Numbered from the stretch's first letter, positions 1 through 9,017 are shown. The stretch is 64,000 nt of DNA from Myxococcus xanthus (GCF_006402735.1 NZ_CP017174.1:7482001-7546000); one strand, 5' to 3'. Numbers and translations: made by a program. Notes: a model not told the origin generated them from the sequence alone.

Positions 1-1047
1 GGCGTTGCTCACCAGGTTGGCCAGCACCTGGAGGATGCGCTCGCGGTCGGCGAGCACCGGCGGCAGCTCTGGCGCCAGCGCCACCGTCAGGACCTGCCCC
101 TTCTCCAGCGCGAGCGGCCGGAGCACCTCCAGCGCCTGCGCCAGCAAGGCGTCCACTGGAAGGGGCTGGAGCGTCAGGGGAATGGGCATGCCGCGCAGGC
201 GCGCCCGGTCCAGCAGGTTGCCGATGAGGCTGCTCATCTGCTGCTCGGCGAGGACGATGTTCTCCAGGTAGCGGCGCCGGCGGTGCTCCTTCTCCGGTGC
301 CGTGCCCGCATTCAGAATCATCTCCGCGTTCATCCGCACCGCGAGCAGCGGCGTCTTGATGTCATGGGAGACGACGGTGAGCAGCTCGTCGCGCCAGCGC
401 ACGGCCTCCTGGGCCTGAAAGAACAGCGCCTCCGCGCGCTCACGCAGGCGAACTTCGCGGCGCAGGACATGCTCCTTCGCCAGGGCCACGGCCAGAAGGT
501 TCGCCACCGCGTCCAGCAGCGACAGCCCGTCCTCCCCCAGCCCCACCGACTCCACGTGGAGCACGCCCAGGACACCTTCCTTCGCCACCAGCGGCAGGGT
601 GACCGTCCCGGGAACCCGGGCCGGTCCCGTCTTGAACACGCCCTCGATGGCGTCACGCCCTGGCGGGGTTACGCGCTCCAGGCCCACGAGGTACGCGTAC
701 GCGGCGGCGGCATGCGCCACGGCCTGGGACGGAGGGGACTCCATGCCCACGGACGAATGCCACGCCACCAGACAGGGCCGCTCCGGAACGGGCACTCCGG
801 ACGCATCCACCCCCTCCATCAGGAGCGCGACGCGGACCGGCAGCCATCGGGAAAGGCGGTCCACCAGCGAGGGAAAGCTGGCCGCGACGCCATCGGAAGC
901 GCAGAGCAGCTGGCCGACCTCATGGAGCCGCGCCAGATGGCGGCGGGCCTGCCCCTGCTTTCGCCAGGCGCGACGGGGCCACCGGCGGGAGGCTGGGACG
1001 TCCGGGCGGGCGGAGTCATCCCCCGCTGGGCTGCGCGGCGCCTTCAC
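1..1047 (-). CDS. GAF-domain sensor histidine kinase, 3' end outside window
   Basis: Cytoplasmic sensor kinase, partial: 349 codons are visible and the ATP-binding domain runs off the left edge. Reading the minus strand, an N-terminal Arg-rich stretch is followed by a GAF-like domain (about residues 65-195; LPLVAKEGVLGVLHVESVG is characteristic), a short coiled coil, and a HisKA dimerisation domain with the phosphoacceptor in VVSHDIKTPL (His about 228). The N-box LVSNA reaches base 1. The GTG start at 1047 overlaps the TGA stop of the upstream 143-residue gene by four bases, so the two are translationally coupled. No membrane segment is visible, so it probably senses an intracellular signal. 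The cognate regulator is not in the window. Confidence 0.85.
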   Translation of the reverse strand, partial: MKAPRSPAGDDSARPDVPASRRWPRRAWRKQGQARRHLARLHEVGQLLCASDGVAASFPSLVDRLSRWLPVRVALLMEGVDASGVPVPERPCLVAWHSSVGMESPPSQAVAHAAAAYAYLVGLERVTPPGRDAIEGVFKTGPARVPGTVTLPLVAKEGVLGVLHVESVGLGEDGLSLLDAVANLLAVALAKEHVLRREVRLRERAEALFFQAQEAVRWRDELLTVVSHDIKTPLLAVRMNAEMILNAGTAPEKEHRRRRYLENIVLAEQQMSSLIGNLLDRARLRGMPIPLTLQPLPVDALLAQALEVLRPLALEKGQVLTVALAPELPPVLADRERILQVLANLVSNA

Positions 1048-1475
1048 CGGGGGTGCCTCGTCCCTTCCACCGCCGGGCGTTCCACGGCCAGCAGCTCCTC
1101 ACGGAGCGCGGCGGAGAGGACCTCGCCCGTCAGCGCCCCGAGGACGCGCAGCCACTCCTCGACCAGGACCACCAGCGACTCCTCCAGCCGCTCCGGGTCC
1201 AATTCAGCCACGACCGGATGCAGCCCCTCGAAGCGAAGCCCCTCCGACGTGACGGCGAGCGCCGACAAGTGCGGATGGGCCTGGACCACCCGCTGGAGCA
1301 CCCGCTCCAGGATGACCACCAGGGTGACCTCCCCCAGGGCCGAACGGCCACGGCGCCACAGCGCCTGGAAGCCACGCTCGAACAAGTCCAACAGCGCGGG
1401 AGGAGATGGGTGCGGCAGCTGGCGTTGACGCCAGGCACGCACGACCTCGTGAGGTGGAAGGTGCCGCTCTGACAT
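1044..1475 (-). CDS. Small protein coupled to a histidine kinase
   Basis: A 143-residue, helix-rich soluble protein. I do not recognise a named family, but segments such as LGEVTLVVILERVLQRV and LDPERLEESLVVLVEEWLRVLG resemble small conserved proteins often found next to myxobacterial hybrid kinases (recollection, not a search). The ATG at 1475 is chosen because upstream in-frame sequence lies in the terminator region of prfC and looks non-coding. It overlaps the downstream kinase by four bases, so it is probably a signalling partner or a detached sensory input domain. Function unknown. Confidence 0.7.
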   Translation of the reverse strand: MSERHLPPHEVVRAWRQRQLPHPSPPALLDLFERGFQALWRRGRSALGEVTLVVILERVLQRVVQAHPHLSALAVTSEGLRFEGLHPVVAELDPERLEESLVVLVEEWLRVLGALTGEVLSAALREELLAVERPAVEGTRHPR

Positions 1476-1525
1476 GCAGTGGGCCGGCTGCGGTGCGTCG
1501 CGAAAAAGCCCCCGTCGCTTAATGA

Positions 1526-1558
1526 AGCCCCTGGCGAAAGTCCACTCGCCCAGGGGCT
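1526..1558 (-). terminator. Hairpin terminator after prfC
   Basis: Perfect 9-bp stem (AGCCCCTGG paired with CCAGGGGCT) with a 15-base loop, just downstream of the prfC stop at 1581. The U-tract is poor (TCATTAAG), with a T-run further on near 1502-1506. It separates prfC from the kinase operon on the same strand. Confidence 0.55.
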
Positions 1559-1580
1559 GATACAACCCGGCCGGCGGGCC

Positions 1581-3206
1581 TCAGCCGCCCGAGGCCACGG
1601 TGGTGGCCTGCCGCAACTGCGGGGCCTCCGAGACGAACTTCAGCTCCGGGTGCTTGTCCTCGGCGTGCTGGAGCGCCCAGTCATCCCGGAAGAGCACCAG
1701 GGGCAATCCGTCCCGGTCCTGCACCGTCTGACGGTTGCCTTCCCAGTCGAACGCCTTCGGGTCGAAGTTGGCGCCCACCACCCAGCGCGCATGGCTGAAG
1801 GGCAGCCGGTCGAGTGCGATCTTCGCGCCGTACTCGTGCTCCAGGCGGTACTGGAGGACCTCGAACTGGAGCGCGCCTACCACGCCGACGATGGGGTCCT
1901 TCATGCCCATCTGCAGCTGCTGGAAGATTTGCACCGTGCCCTCCTCGGAGAGCTGCTCCAGGCCCTTCTCCATCTGCTTGCGGCGGAGCGGATCCCGGCT
2001 GCGGACGACGGCGAAGAACTCCGGACTGAAGCGCGGCACGCCCTCGAACTCCACGCCGGTGCCCTCCGCCAGCGTGTCGCCGATGCGGTACAGCCCCGGG
2101 TCGAACAGGCCGATGACGTCCCCAGGCCACGCGTCCTCGATGGAGGTGCGCTCGGCGGCCATGAACTGGCTCGGCTTGGCCAGACGGACGTCCTTGCCCA
2201 GGCGCGAGTGGAAGGCGCTCATGCCCTTCACGTACCGGCCGCTCACCACGCGCATGAAGGCGATGCGGTCGCGGTGCGCGGGGTCCATGTTCGCCTGAAT
2301 CTTGAAGACGAAGCCGGCGAACTTCGGGTGGGTGGGCTCGCGCGGCCCCTGCGTCGTCAGGCGCGACGTGGGCGCGGGGGCCAGGTCCAGGAAGGCATCC
2401 AGGAACGGGCGCACGCCGAAGTTGGTCATCGCGCTGCCGAAGAACATGGGCGTGAGCTGCCCCGCATCGCTCTTCTCGCGGGTGAACTCGTCGCCGCCGA
2501 TGTCCAGCAGCTCGATCTCCTCGTGCAGCTTCGCCAGCTCCGTCTCGGTGAGGACCGTCTTGATTTCGTCCGAGTCGATGGAGACCGAGCGCTCGCTCAC
2601 CTCGGACTCACCGTGGGAACCCTCGGTGGAGAAGACGTGGACGACGCGGGCCTGCCGGTCATAGACGCCGCGGAAGTCCGGGCCCATGCCGATGGGCCAG
2701 TTCATCGGATAGGAGCGGATGCCGAGCACCTGCTCCAGCTCGTTCATCAACTCCAACGGCTCGCGGCCGTAGCGGTCCAGCTTGTTGACGAAGGTGAAGA
2801 TGGGGATGCCCCGCAGGCGGCAGACCTTGAAGAGCTTCTTGGTCTGCGGCTCCACGCCCTTGGCGGCGTCGATGAGCATCACCGCCGCGTCCGCCGCGGC
2901 CAGGGTGCGGTAGGTGTCCTCGGAGAAGTCCTGGTGGCCCGGCGTGTCCAGCAGGTTCACCGAGTGGTCGCGGTAGCTGAACTGGAGGACGGACGAGGTG
3001 ACGGAGATGCCGCGCTCCTTCTCCAGCTCCATCCAGTCGGACGTGGCATGCCGCCGCGCCCGCTTGGCCTTCACACTTCCGGCCAGATGGATGGCGCCGC
3101 CGTAGAGCAGCAGCTTCTCGGTGAGGGTCGTCTTGCCCGCGTCGGGGTGGGAGATGATCGCGAAGGTGCGCCGCCGGGCGACCTCCCTTTGGAGCTCGTT
3201 CGTCAT
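1581..3206 (-). CDS. prfC: Peptide chain release factor 3
   Basis: RF3, a GTPase that recycles RF1/RF2 from the ribosome after peptide release and acts in post-termination quality control. The 541-residue product has the translational-GTPase motifs in order: P-loop SHPDAGKTTL (about residues 18-27), switch region KERGISVTSS, DTPGHQDF and NKLD, then the domain II/III region of RF3. Length matches the family (about 530 aa). The start MTNELQREVARRRTF at 3206 is preferred because RF3 proteins begin close before the RRTFAIISHPDAGKTT block; the frame stays open 32 codons further upstream but that part is not RF3-like. Divergent from the RidA gene across 113 bp. Confidence 0.96.
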   Translation of the reverse strand: MTNELQREVARRRTFAIISHPDAGKTTLTEKLLLYGGAIHLAGSVKAKRARRHATSDWMELEKERGISVTSSVLQFSYRDHSVNLLDTPGHQDFSEDTYRTLAAADAAVMLIDAAKGVEPQTKKLFKVCRLRGIPIFTFVNKLDRYGREPLELMNELEQVLGIRSYPMNWPIGMGPDFRGVYDRQARVVHVFSTEGSHGESEVSERSVSIDSDEIKTVLTETELAKLHEEIELLDIGGDEFTREKSDAGQLTPMFFGSAMTNFGVRPFLDAFLDLAPAPTSRLTTQGPREPTHPKFAGFVFKIQANMDPAHRDRIAFMRVVSGRYVKGMSAFHSRLGKDVRLAKPSQFMAAERTSIEDAWPGDVIGLFDPGLYRIGDTLAEGTGVEFEGVPRFSPEFFAVVRSRDPLRRKQMEKGLEQLSEEGTVQIFQQLQMGMKDPIVGVVGALQFEVLQYRLEHEYGAKIALDRLPFSHARWVVGANFDPKAFDWEGNRQTVQDRDGLPLVLFRDDWALQHAEDKHPELKFVSEAPQLRQATTVASGG

Positions 3207-3319
3207 GACCCGGGGCCAACTATCACGGGCGGTGTTTCCTTGCAGCTTGCAAGCGGCGCTTGCCGGCCGGTCGGGGGCCCATGCAAGGCTGCCGACCCAC
3301 ACCTACCTTCGGAGACCGA

Positions 3320-3715
3320 ATGAAGCGCACCCAGCATTCCACTGGAACCCCGTGGGAGCCCCAAGTGGGCTACTCGCGCGCCGTGCGTGTGGGCCCCTTC
3401 GTCTCCGTGTCCGGGACGACGGCCACCGATGCCCAGGGAAACATCGTGGGCGTGGGGGACGCCTACCTGCAGGCCCGGCAGACGCTCCAGAACATCCAAT
3501 CCGCCCTGGAGGCCCTGGGCGCCCGGCTGGAGGACGTGGTGCGCACGCGCATGTACGTCGTGGACATCCAGCAGTGGGAAGCGGTCGGCCGGGCGCATGG
3601 CGAGTTCTTCGCCCACATCCGCCCCGCCACGTCGATGGTGGAGGTCAGCCGCCTCATCTCCCCCGAAATCCTGGTGGAGATTGAAGCGGACGCTGTCGTC
3701 GCGGACGACCGCTGA
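3320..3715 (+). CDS. RidA/YjgF family protein
   Basis: 131-residue RidA-family protein, expected to form trimers and hydrolyse reactive enamine/imine intermediates of amino-acid metabolism. The typical order is present: [20 protein letters not shown] near the N terminus, the [32 protein letters not shown] helix-strand, and the C-terminal [22 protein letters not shown], which occupies the place of the family's substrate-site Arg/Glu segment (RPARTxVxVxxL...VEIE). The canonical Arg of that segment appears as TSMVEV, so catalytic competence is uncertain. The ATG at 3320 lies about 7 bases after GGAGA. Monocistronic, divergent from prfC. Confidence 0.9.
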   Translation: MKRTQHSTGTPWEPQVGYSRAVRVGPFVSVSGTTATDAQGNIVGVGDAYLQARQTLQNIQSALEALGARLEDVVRTRMYVVDIQQWEAVGRAHGEFFAHIRPATSMVEVSRLISPEILVEIEADAVVADDR

Positions 3716-3785
3716 AGGCGCGCTCCACAGTCCCTCAACACTTCTCCCGCATCGTGGGCCCCTCAACTCAGCAGGGGGTACCCAC

Positions 3786-4748
3786 GTGTCGAGCCTCAGC
3801 AAGTCGTTCAAGAAGGCGGTGAAGAAGGTCAAGAAGACGGCGAAGAAGGCGGGTAACACGGTGGTGGACACCGCCAACAAGGCGGCCGATACCGTCACAG
3901 GGACTGCCGGCACGGTCTCCAACCAGGTGAGCCGCGAGGCCGAGCAGCTCGCCCGGGAAGTGGACACACTCACTCGCGACACCGCGAAGCTGGCGGAGCA
4001 GGCGTATGCGGAGTCCCTGGCTGCTGGGGAAGCCGCGTGGAACGAGGTGGTGGAGCTGTCCACCCGCTTCCTCACGGACGCGCTGAGCGACGTCGCCGAG
4101 GCGCTGGCCGAGGACGTCTACCGCAAGCACCTGGCCCTCCTCGAGAACATGGCCGAGACGGGCTACGCGCTGCTGACGAATCCCACCCGCCGCAAGGAGG
4201 TGGACTTCCTCGTGGGCCAGTCCTCCCAGAAGAAGAAGGACGAGGACACGAACAAGACGGTCAGCTCGCTGTCTCAGGACGAGTCGGTCCAGCGCACCGG
4301 TAACGAGGCCCGGAGCAAGGGGCTCGGAACCCTCTCCATCGGCAGCGGTGGCGGCGGGACCTTCGGCGCGGGCCTCGAGGGCAGCGTCGGCGTCGCCTTC
4401 GACCACCCGGGGCAGACGCAACTCCGGGGCTTCTTCGGCATCGGGGGCGTCGCGGGCATCACCAAGGGTGTGTCGATGACCTTCCAGTTTGGCGTGTGGG
4501 CCGACATGCCCTCCAAGCTCGCCGGCCCCGTGCTCGCGGTCAGCCTCGGCGCCAGCGCCGGCAAGTTTTGCGGTAGCACCCAGGTCATCTTCAAGATGCC
4601 CGTCACCGAGAAGGAATGGACGGCCTTCGCCACGAGTGGCAGGCTCGACCTCGCGGGCCTCGTCATGTGCCTCGGCGCGGAAGTCAGCACCTTCGCAGAA
4701 GACGGCGTGAGCGCCACTGTCGGCTGCGGCTACACCTGGGTGTACTGA
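3786..4748 (+). CDS. Unrecognised protein with polybasic amphipathic N-terminus
   Basis: 320 residues from a GTG at 3786, chosen because AGGGGG lies 8-13 bases upstream and sequence before it reads as non-coding. Residues 1-20 are Lys-rich (SKSFKKAVKKVKKTAKKAG), followed by about 110 residues of alanine-rich amphipathic helix with heptad-like spacing (apolipoprotein or LEA-like), a charged linker with a KKKDED cluster, and then a Gly-rich region from about residue 185 (SIGSGGGGTFGAGLEGSVG) with alternating strand-like segments ending in GYTWVY. There is no signal peptide or obvious transmembrane helix. It could bind membrane surface, nucleic acid or a polyanion. Function unknown; no family recognised. 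Confidence 0.75.
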   Translation: MSSLSKSFKKAVKKVKKTAKKAGNTVVDTANKAADTVTGTAGTVSNQVSREAEQLAREVDTLTRDTAKLAEQAYAESLAAGEAAWNEVVELSTRFLTDALSDVAEALAEDVYRKHLALLENMAETGYALLTNPTRRKEVDFLVGQSSQKKKDEDTNKTVSSLSQDESVQRTGNEARSKGLGTLSIGSGGGGTFGAGLEGSVGVAFDHPGQTQLRGFFGIGGVAGITKGVSMTFQFGVWADMPSKLAGPVLAVSLGASAGKFCGSTQVIFKMPVTEKEWTAFATSGRLDLAGLVMCLGAEVSTFAEDGVSATVGCGYTWVY

Positions 4749-4791
4749 GCGACAGCGCTGACACGACGAGACCCACCTGGGGACCGTGTCC

Positions 4792-5481
4792 ATGAACCCA
4801 TCGGCGCGCATCCTGGTCGTTGAGGACGACGCCCCCATCGCCGCGGGCATCGTTCGTGGATTGAAGCTCGCCGGCTTCCAGGTGGTGCTCGCCACGGATG
4901 GCGTGCTCGCGCTCGAGATGGCCGAGCGCGAGCACCCCGACCTGGTGGTGTTGGACCTCAACCTGCCCGGACAGGACGGCTTCGAGTTGCTGGAAGCCTG
5001 GCGCTTCCGGCTCCGTGTCCCCGTCATCGTCCTCACCGCGAGACAGGAACTGGAGGCCCGGCTGCGCTCCTTCGGCCTGGGGGCGGTGGACTACCTCCCC
5101 AAGCCCTTCTGGATGGAGGAGCTGGTCGCCCGCATCCGCGCGCGCCTCCTTCTCCAGGAGGAGCGCCCGCGACGCGTGCTGCACTGGGACGACGTGAGCC
5201 TGGACCTCGACGCACGCGAGGCGAGCCGCGAAGGCACCGGCGCCCTGCCCTTCACGCGCCACGAGTTCGACGTGCTCGCCTATCTCGCGGAGCGCCCGGG
5301 ACGGGCCCTGACACGCGCCCAGATTGCCCAGCACGCGCTGCCGCCCAGCGAGGAGCGCGATGACCGGACCGTGGACTCTCACATCGCGCGCATCCGCAAG
5401 AAGCTGGGGCCGGCGGGCGCGCGCATCCAGACGTCCTGGGGAATTGGCTACCGGTTCGTCCCCGACGAGGAGCCACGGTGA
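4792..5481 (+). CDS. OmpR/PhoB-type response regulator
   Basis: DNA-binding response regulator of 229 residues. The receiver domain carries the acidic pair ED-D at residues 11-13, phosphoacceptor Asp55 in LVVLDLNLPG, Thr in VIVLTARQ and Lys in DYLPKPFW. The C-terminal winged helix (about 130-225) has FTRHEFDVLAYLAERPG and DRTVDSHIARIRKKLG, the recognition-helix signature of the OmpR class, ending WGIGYRF. ATG 4792 is preferred over the in-frame GTG 4786, because GGGGA sits about 8 bases before the ATG but is almost in contact with the GTG. Its stop overlaps the start of the histidine kinase gene by four bases. Confidence 0.93.
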   Translation: MNPSARILVVEDDAPIAAGIVRGLKLAGFQVVLATDGVLALEMAEREHPDLVVLDLNLPGQDGFELLEAWRFRLRVPVIVLTARQELEARLRSFGLGAVDYLPKPFWMEELVARIRARLLLQEERPRRVLHWDDVSLDLDAREASREGTGALPFTRHEFDVLAYLAERPGRALTRAQIAQHALPPSEERDDRTVDSHIARIRKKLGPAGARIQTSWGIGYRFVPDEEPR

Positions 5482-6869
5482 GGCTTCGCAATCGCCTGGC
5501 CCAGCGCATCCTCGTGGCCTCGGCGCTCCTGGGCCTGCTGGGCACGCTGGGCGCGTCCGTCCTCGCGATTGTCCTGGGCGTGGATGCCGCGCTGACGCAT
5601 GGCGTACGGATGTCCGCCGCGCTCGTGCTTGCGCCCCAGGCTTCGGAGTGCCGGACGACGCAGGGATGGCACTTCCGGAGCCCGGACGGTGTGGAGGTGG
5701 AGGCGTATGACCTTGCCCAGGTAGGGGCGGGCTCGCCCGGCGCACGTCCGGACCCCAGGCTTCTCGCACGGCTCGCGCAAGGCGAGCGTGAGCCCTCCAT
5801 CTTCTACCTCCCGCTCTTCCGTCCGGACTCCGCGTGGGCGGGGGCCTCGCTGCTGAAGCTCGCGGAGTCCGGTCCCTGCAGCCTCCTGGAGTTCCGCTGG
5901 CCGCGCATGCGCGAGCGCGCCACGGTGGGCTCGTGGGTCCTCGTGTCCGCCGTCCTCTTCACGATGCTCGCGGCGACGCTGTCCACCTTCGCCGTCGTCC
6001 ACCCCCTTCTCCAGCGCCTCCGCCGTCTGCACCGGGCGGCGGGAATGCTCGGGGCGACCCGGTATCACTCCGCGGCGGATGGCCAGGACGATGAGCTGGG
6101 CGAGCTGTCACGGGTGCTCGACACCACCCATGCCCGTGTCCAGGAGGACGCCACCCGCATCGAGGCCCAGAAACACGCGTTGGAGCGACACCTGGCGGAC
6201 GTCGCGCACGATTTGAAGACACCCATCGCCTCGCTCCAATTGTCGCTGGAGCTGGCCTCGACGACACCCACCGAGCCGACCGCGGCGCTCCTCCGCCAGG
6301 GCATCGAGGACACCGTCTACCTCACCTCCCTGGTGGACAACCTCCACCTCGCCTGCCAGCTCGGAGAGGGCATCGACCCGACGGCGGGCGACCCGCGCGT
6401 GGAGCTGGGGCAGACCGTGGAGCGCGTGGTGCGCAGGCTCCAGCAGCTCGCGCGGCTGCTTGGGCTGACCGTGGAGTGCTCTCGACCCGACGAGGCGCTC
6501 TGGGTGCGCTGCAATCCCACGATGCTGGAGCAGGCCCTGGGCAACCTGCTCCACAACGCCGTCACGCATGGTGAGGCGGGGGGCCACGTCGTGGCTGTCC
6601 TGGAGGATACGGAACCCGGACGCTTCCGGCTCACCGTGCTCGACGACGGCCCAGGACTCTCTGCGGAGGAGCTCGAGCGCCTGGGCGAACGCGGGTTCCG
6701 CACGCAGGCCACGCGGCGGCGAGCGACCCGGGGCAGCGGGCTTGGCCTGTCCATCGTCCGCGAGCTGTGCCACCGCGTCGGCTTCTCACTCGCCTTCGCG
6801 CCCAACCCGCCGCGCGGCCTGAAGGTCGTCATTGAAGGACCTCGCGCCTCCGCGAGCGAGCCGGGCTGA
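5478..6869 (+). CDS. Membrane sensor histidine kinase, partner of the 4792 regulator
   Basis: 463-residue HAMP-type kinase. Membrane helix 1 at about residues 12-35, a short periplasmic domain (about 40-150) containing two Cys that could pair (ASECRTT and ESGPCSLLEF), membrane helix 2 at about 155-178, a HAMP-like linker, and HisKA with His244 in DVAHDLKTPIASLQ. The HATPase domain has N-box LLHNAVTHGEAGG, G1 DDGPGL, and G2 RGSGLGLSIV. The GTG start at 5478 overlaps the regulator stop (GTGA), a standard two-component operon with tight coupling. The signal sensed is not evident. Confidence 0.93.
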   Translation: MRLRNRLAQRILVASALLGLLGTLGASVLAIVLGVDAALTHGVRMSAALVLAPQASECRTTQGWHFRSPDGVEVEAYDLAQVGAGSPGARPDPRLLARLAQGEREPSIFYLPLFRPDSAWAGASLLKLAESGPCSLLEFRWPRMRERATVGSWVLVSAVLFTMLAATLSTFAVVHPLLQRLRRLHRAAGMLGATRYHSAADGQDDELGELSRVLDTTHARVQEDATRIEAQKHALERHLADVAHDLKTPIASLQLSLELASTTPTEPTAALLRQGIEDTVYLTSLVDNLHLACQLGEGIDPTAGDPRVELGQTVERVVRRLQQLARLLGLTVECSRPDEALWVRCNPTMLEQALGNLLHNAVTHGEAGGHVVAVLEDTEPGRFRLTVLDDGPGLSAEELERLGERGFRTQATRRRATRGSGLGLSIVRELCHRVGFSLAFAPNPPRGLKVVIEGPRASASEPG

Positions 6870-6986
6870 GCGCCTCGGTCGTGAGAGCGGGCTGCAAGTC
6901 GGCCGCCCGCCGAGCCCGGTGCCACGGCGCGACCTGAGCGACAGGGGTGGCCATCGTCTTCGACGCGCCCCACCTTGAAGGCAGCC

Positions 6987-7889
6987 ATGGGCGTTTCCTG
7001 GAAGGACAACATCGACGTCGCGGATGCGCTGGAGCGCGTCGCGGACCTGCTGGAGGAGCAGGACGCGATGCCCTTCCGGGTCGGCGCCTACCGGAAGGCC
7101 GCGGACACCATCGCGCAGTGGCCTCAACCCGTGGCGGAGCTGCTGGCCGAGGAAGGTGAAGCAGGGCTGCGCAAGCTCCCGGGCGTGGGGAAGAGCATCG
7201 CCGCGGCGATGGCGGAGCTGATTCGCACAGGACAGCTTTCCCTGCTCCAGCGGCTGGAGACAGACCACTCTCCGGAGCAACTCCTGGCCAGCGTGCCGGG
7301 CATCGGCGCGGGGCTGGCGCGCCGCATCCATGACGAGCTGAGCGTGCGGACGCTGGAGGAGTTGGAGCAGGCCGCACACGACGGACGGCTGGAGCGCGTG
7401 GAGGGCTTCGGCCCCCGGCGCAGCGAACAGGTGCGCGAGCTGCTGGGCGCACGGCTGGGCAGGGAGCGGCGCGGCGCCGCGCGCCGGAGCGAAGGACGGG
7501 ATGAAGGCCCCCGGCCGGACGTGGGCGTGCTGCTCCAGGTGGACGAGGAGTACCGGCGGCGCGCGGACGCAGGCGAGCTGCGCCGGATTGCGCCGCGCCG
7601 GTTCAACCCCTCTGGCGAAGCATGGCTGCCTGTGCTCAGCAAGAAGCTGGAGGGATGGAACTTCCGCGCGCTCTTCTCCAACACCGCGCTGGCCCACCAG
7701 CAGAATGCCACCCATGACTGGGTGGTGCTCTACTTCGACCAGGAAGGCGACGAGGGCCAATGCACCATCGTCACCGCGCATGGCGGTCCGCTCGACGGCC
7801 GGCGTGTGGTGCGCGGACGCGAGGTGGAGTGCCTCGCGTACTACGGCGTGGAGTCCGAGGAGGTCGAAGCCCCGCAGCCCGGGGCCTGA
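6987..7889 (+). CDS. Helix-hairpin-helix protein related to the PolX N-terminal domain
   Basis: 300 residues. The first about 150 match the N-terminal 8-kDa/HhH portion of bacterial DNA polymerase X: DVADALERVADLLEEQD, FRVGAYRKAADTI, then three HhH-like hairpins (LRKLPGVGKSIAAAMAEL, LLASVPGIGAGLARRIHDEL, LERVEGFGPRRSEQVREL). The nucleotidyltransferase palm and the PHP exonuclease domain are both absent; instead a charged linker leads to a roughly 120-residue C-terminal domain with FNPSGEAWLPVLSKKLEGWNF and HDWVVLYFDQEGDEGQCTIV. It probably binds nicked or gapped DNA without polymerising. ATG 6987 is used because GAAGG sits 5 bases upstream; TTG 6975 is in frame but has no ribosome site. Confidence 0.85.
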   Translation: MGVSWKDNIDVADALERVADLLEEQDAMPFRVGAYRKAADTIAQWPQPVAELLAEEGEAGLRKLPGVGKSIAAAMAELIRTGQLSLLQRLETDHSPEQLLASVPGIGAGLARRIHDELSVRTLEELEQAAHDGRLERVEGFGPRRSEQVRELLGARLGRERRGAARRSEGRDEGPRPDVGVLLQVDEEYRRRADAGELRRIAPRRFNPSGEAWLPVLSKKLEGWNFRALFSNTALAHQQNATHDWVVLYFDQEGDEGQCTIVTAHGGPLDGRRVVRGREVECLAYYGVESEEVEAPQPGA

Positions 7890-7901
7890 CGCGCCAGCAC
7901 G

Positions 7902-9017
7902 TCAATCATGCAGTGAGATGTAATGGATGAGGGCGGCGTAGAACTCCGGCTCATCGAAGGCGTCCGGCCCGACCCCCACCACATCCACATGGTCCTGAGG
8001 CACCACGCTGGACATGGACGTGCTCTGCGGACGCGATGGCGCGTTCAAATCATTGAGCGCGGGAATGGACGCGTCGTCCGTCACCGAGTCGAAGCCGAAG
8101 AAGGCGTCGTGGTAGCGCAGCCGACGCCCCATCTGCTGAGAGTTGATGCCCACCATGCCATCGTCATCCGCCTCGTTGCGCACGCCGTCGCCGCAGCCTG
8201 CCGCGCCGTCGTTGTCCCCATCCCCCGCGCAGTAGCCGTTGCCGTCGATGTCGAAGAGGAACTCCTTCAACAGGTACAGCGCCGGATTCACATTCCCCCC
8301 GAACTGCGCGGTGATGAGTGACACGTAGCGCTCCGCGTAGTTGCTGCTCACCGGATACTTCTCGTTGAAGACCTTCATGCCCGTGACGACACCGTCCGAG
8401 GATGAATAGTCATTGAAGACGAGCTGCTTCGCCGCGGCGTAGGCATCATTGCCCGGCGCGTAGACGGAGTCGCCGTAGTAGCGCGCCAGCGCCGCGATGA
8501 CGCTGGTGACGCCCGGTTTCTGGTCGAGGATGTACTTCGCCACCGGCGAGCCCCGGTGCGGCGAAGACACACTGGCCAGCACCGCCACCGACGTGGCGCC
8601 CCTTCGCTCCCGCAGCACGCGCGCCGCCTTCCGCGCGTCGATGCCCCCTTGAGAGTGGCCAATGATGCTCACCTTCGAGGCCCCCGTCGTCGCCATGAAG
8701 CCCTCGATGTCGTCCGCCAGGTCCAACCCGCGGACCTCCGAGGACTGGAACGCCGCCACCTGTGCAACGAAGGCGCGCTGTCCCGGGTCGAGGTCGCTGT
8801 TGCAGTTCGTGTCGAAGCGCGATTCACAGGCCTCGCCCACGAAGGTGCCGAAGTCGTTCCCCCAGTAGTCGTAGCCGAGCAGGTCATCGAACCCGCCCAT
8901 GCCGTGCGCGAACACCACGGGGTATTGCGTCTTCGCCGCGCCGGCCCAGGACGCAGGAGCCCCTCCCAGCACTCCGGCGAACAACCCCGTCATGACCACC
9001 CTTTGAATCCGATTCAT
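7902..9017 (-). CDS. Secreted triacylglycerol lipase (family I-like)
   Basis: 371-residue alpha/beta hydrolase with a Sec signal peptide (about 1-27, ending APASWAGA). YPVVFAHGMGGFDDLLGYDYW is the oxyanion-hole region of bacterial family I lipases. The nucleophile is Ser122 in IIGHSQGGID, the likely acid is the Asp in DGMVGINSQQMG (family motif DGLV..SS..G), and the likely His is in QDHVDVVGVG. Just before the catalytic Asp is an Asp/Gly-rich insert (DIDGNGYCAGDGDNDG) resembling EF-hand calcium loops, with two Cys. Family I.1/I.2 lipases normally need a lipase-specific foldase gene next door; none is present here. Acts extracellularly on acylglycerols. Confidence 0.9.
   Translation of the reverse strand: MNRIQRVVMTGLFAGVLGGAPASWAGAAKTQYPVVFAHGMGGFDDLLGYDYWGNDFGTFVGEACESRFDTNCNSDLDPGQRAFVAQVAAFQSSEVRGLDLADDIEGFMATTGASKVSIIGHSQGGIDARKAARVLRERRGATSVAVLASVSSPHRGSPVAKYILDQKPGVTSVIAALARYYGDSVYAPGNDAYAAAKQLVFNDYSSSDGVVTGMKVFNEKYPVSSNYAERYVSLITAQFGGNVNPALYLLKEFLFDIDGNGYCAGDGDNDGAAGCGDGVRNEADDDGMVGINSQQMGRRLRYHDAFFGFDSVTDDASIPALNDLNAPSRPQSTSMSSVVPQDHVDVVGVGPDAFDEPEFYAALIHYISLHD

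Noticed and set aside
1479-3323. A 614-codon plus-strand frame opposite prfC
   Set aside because: Shadow of release factor 3, which has all GTPase motifs on the minus strand.
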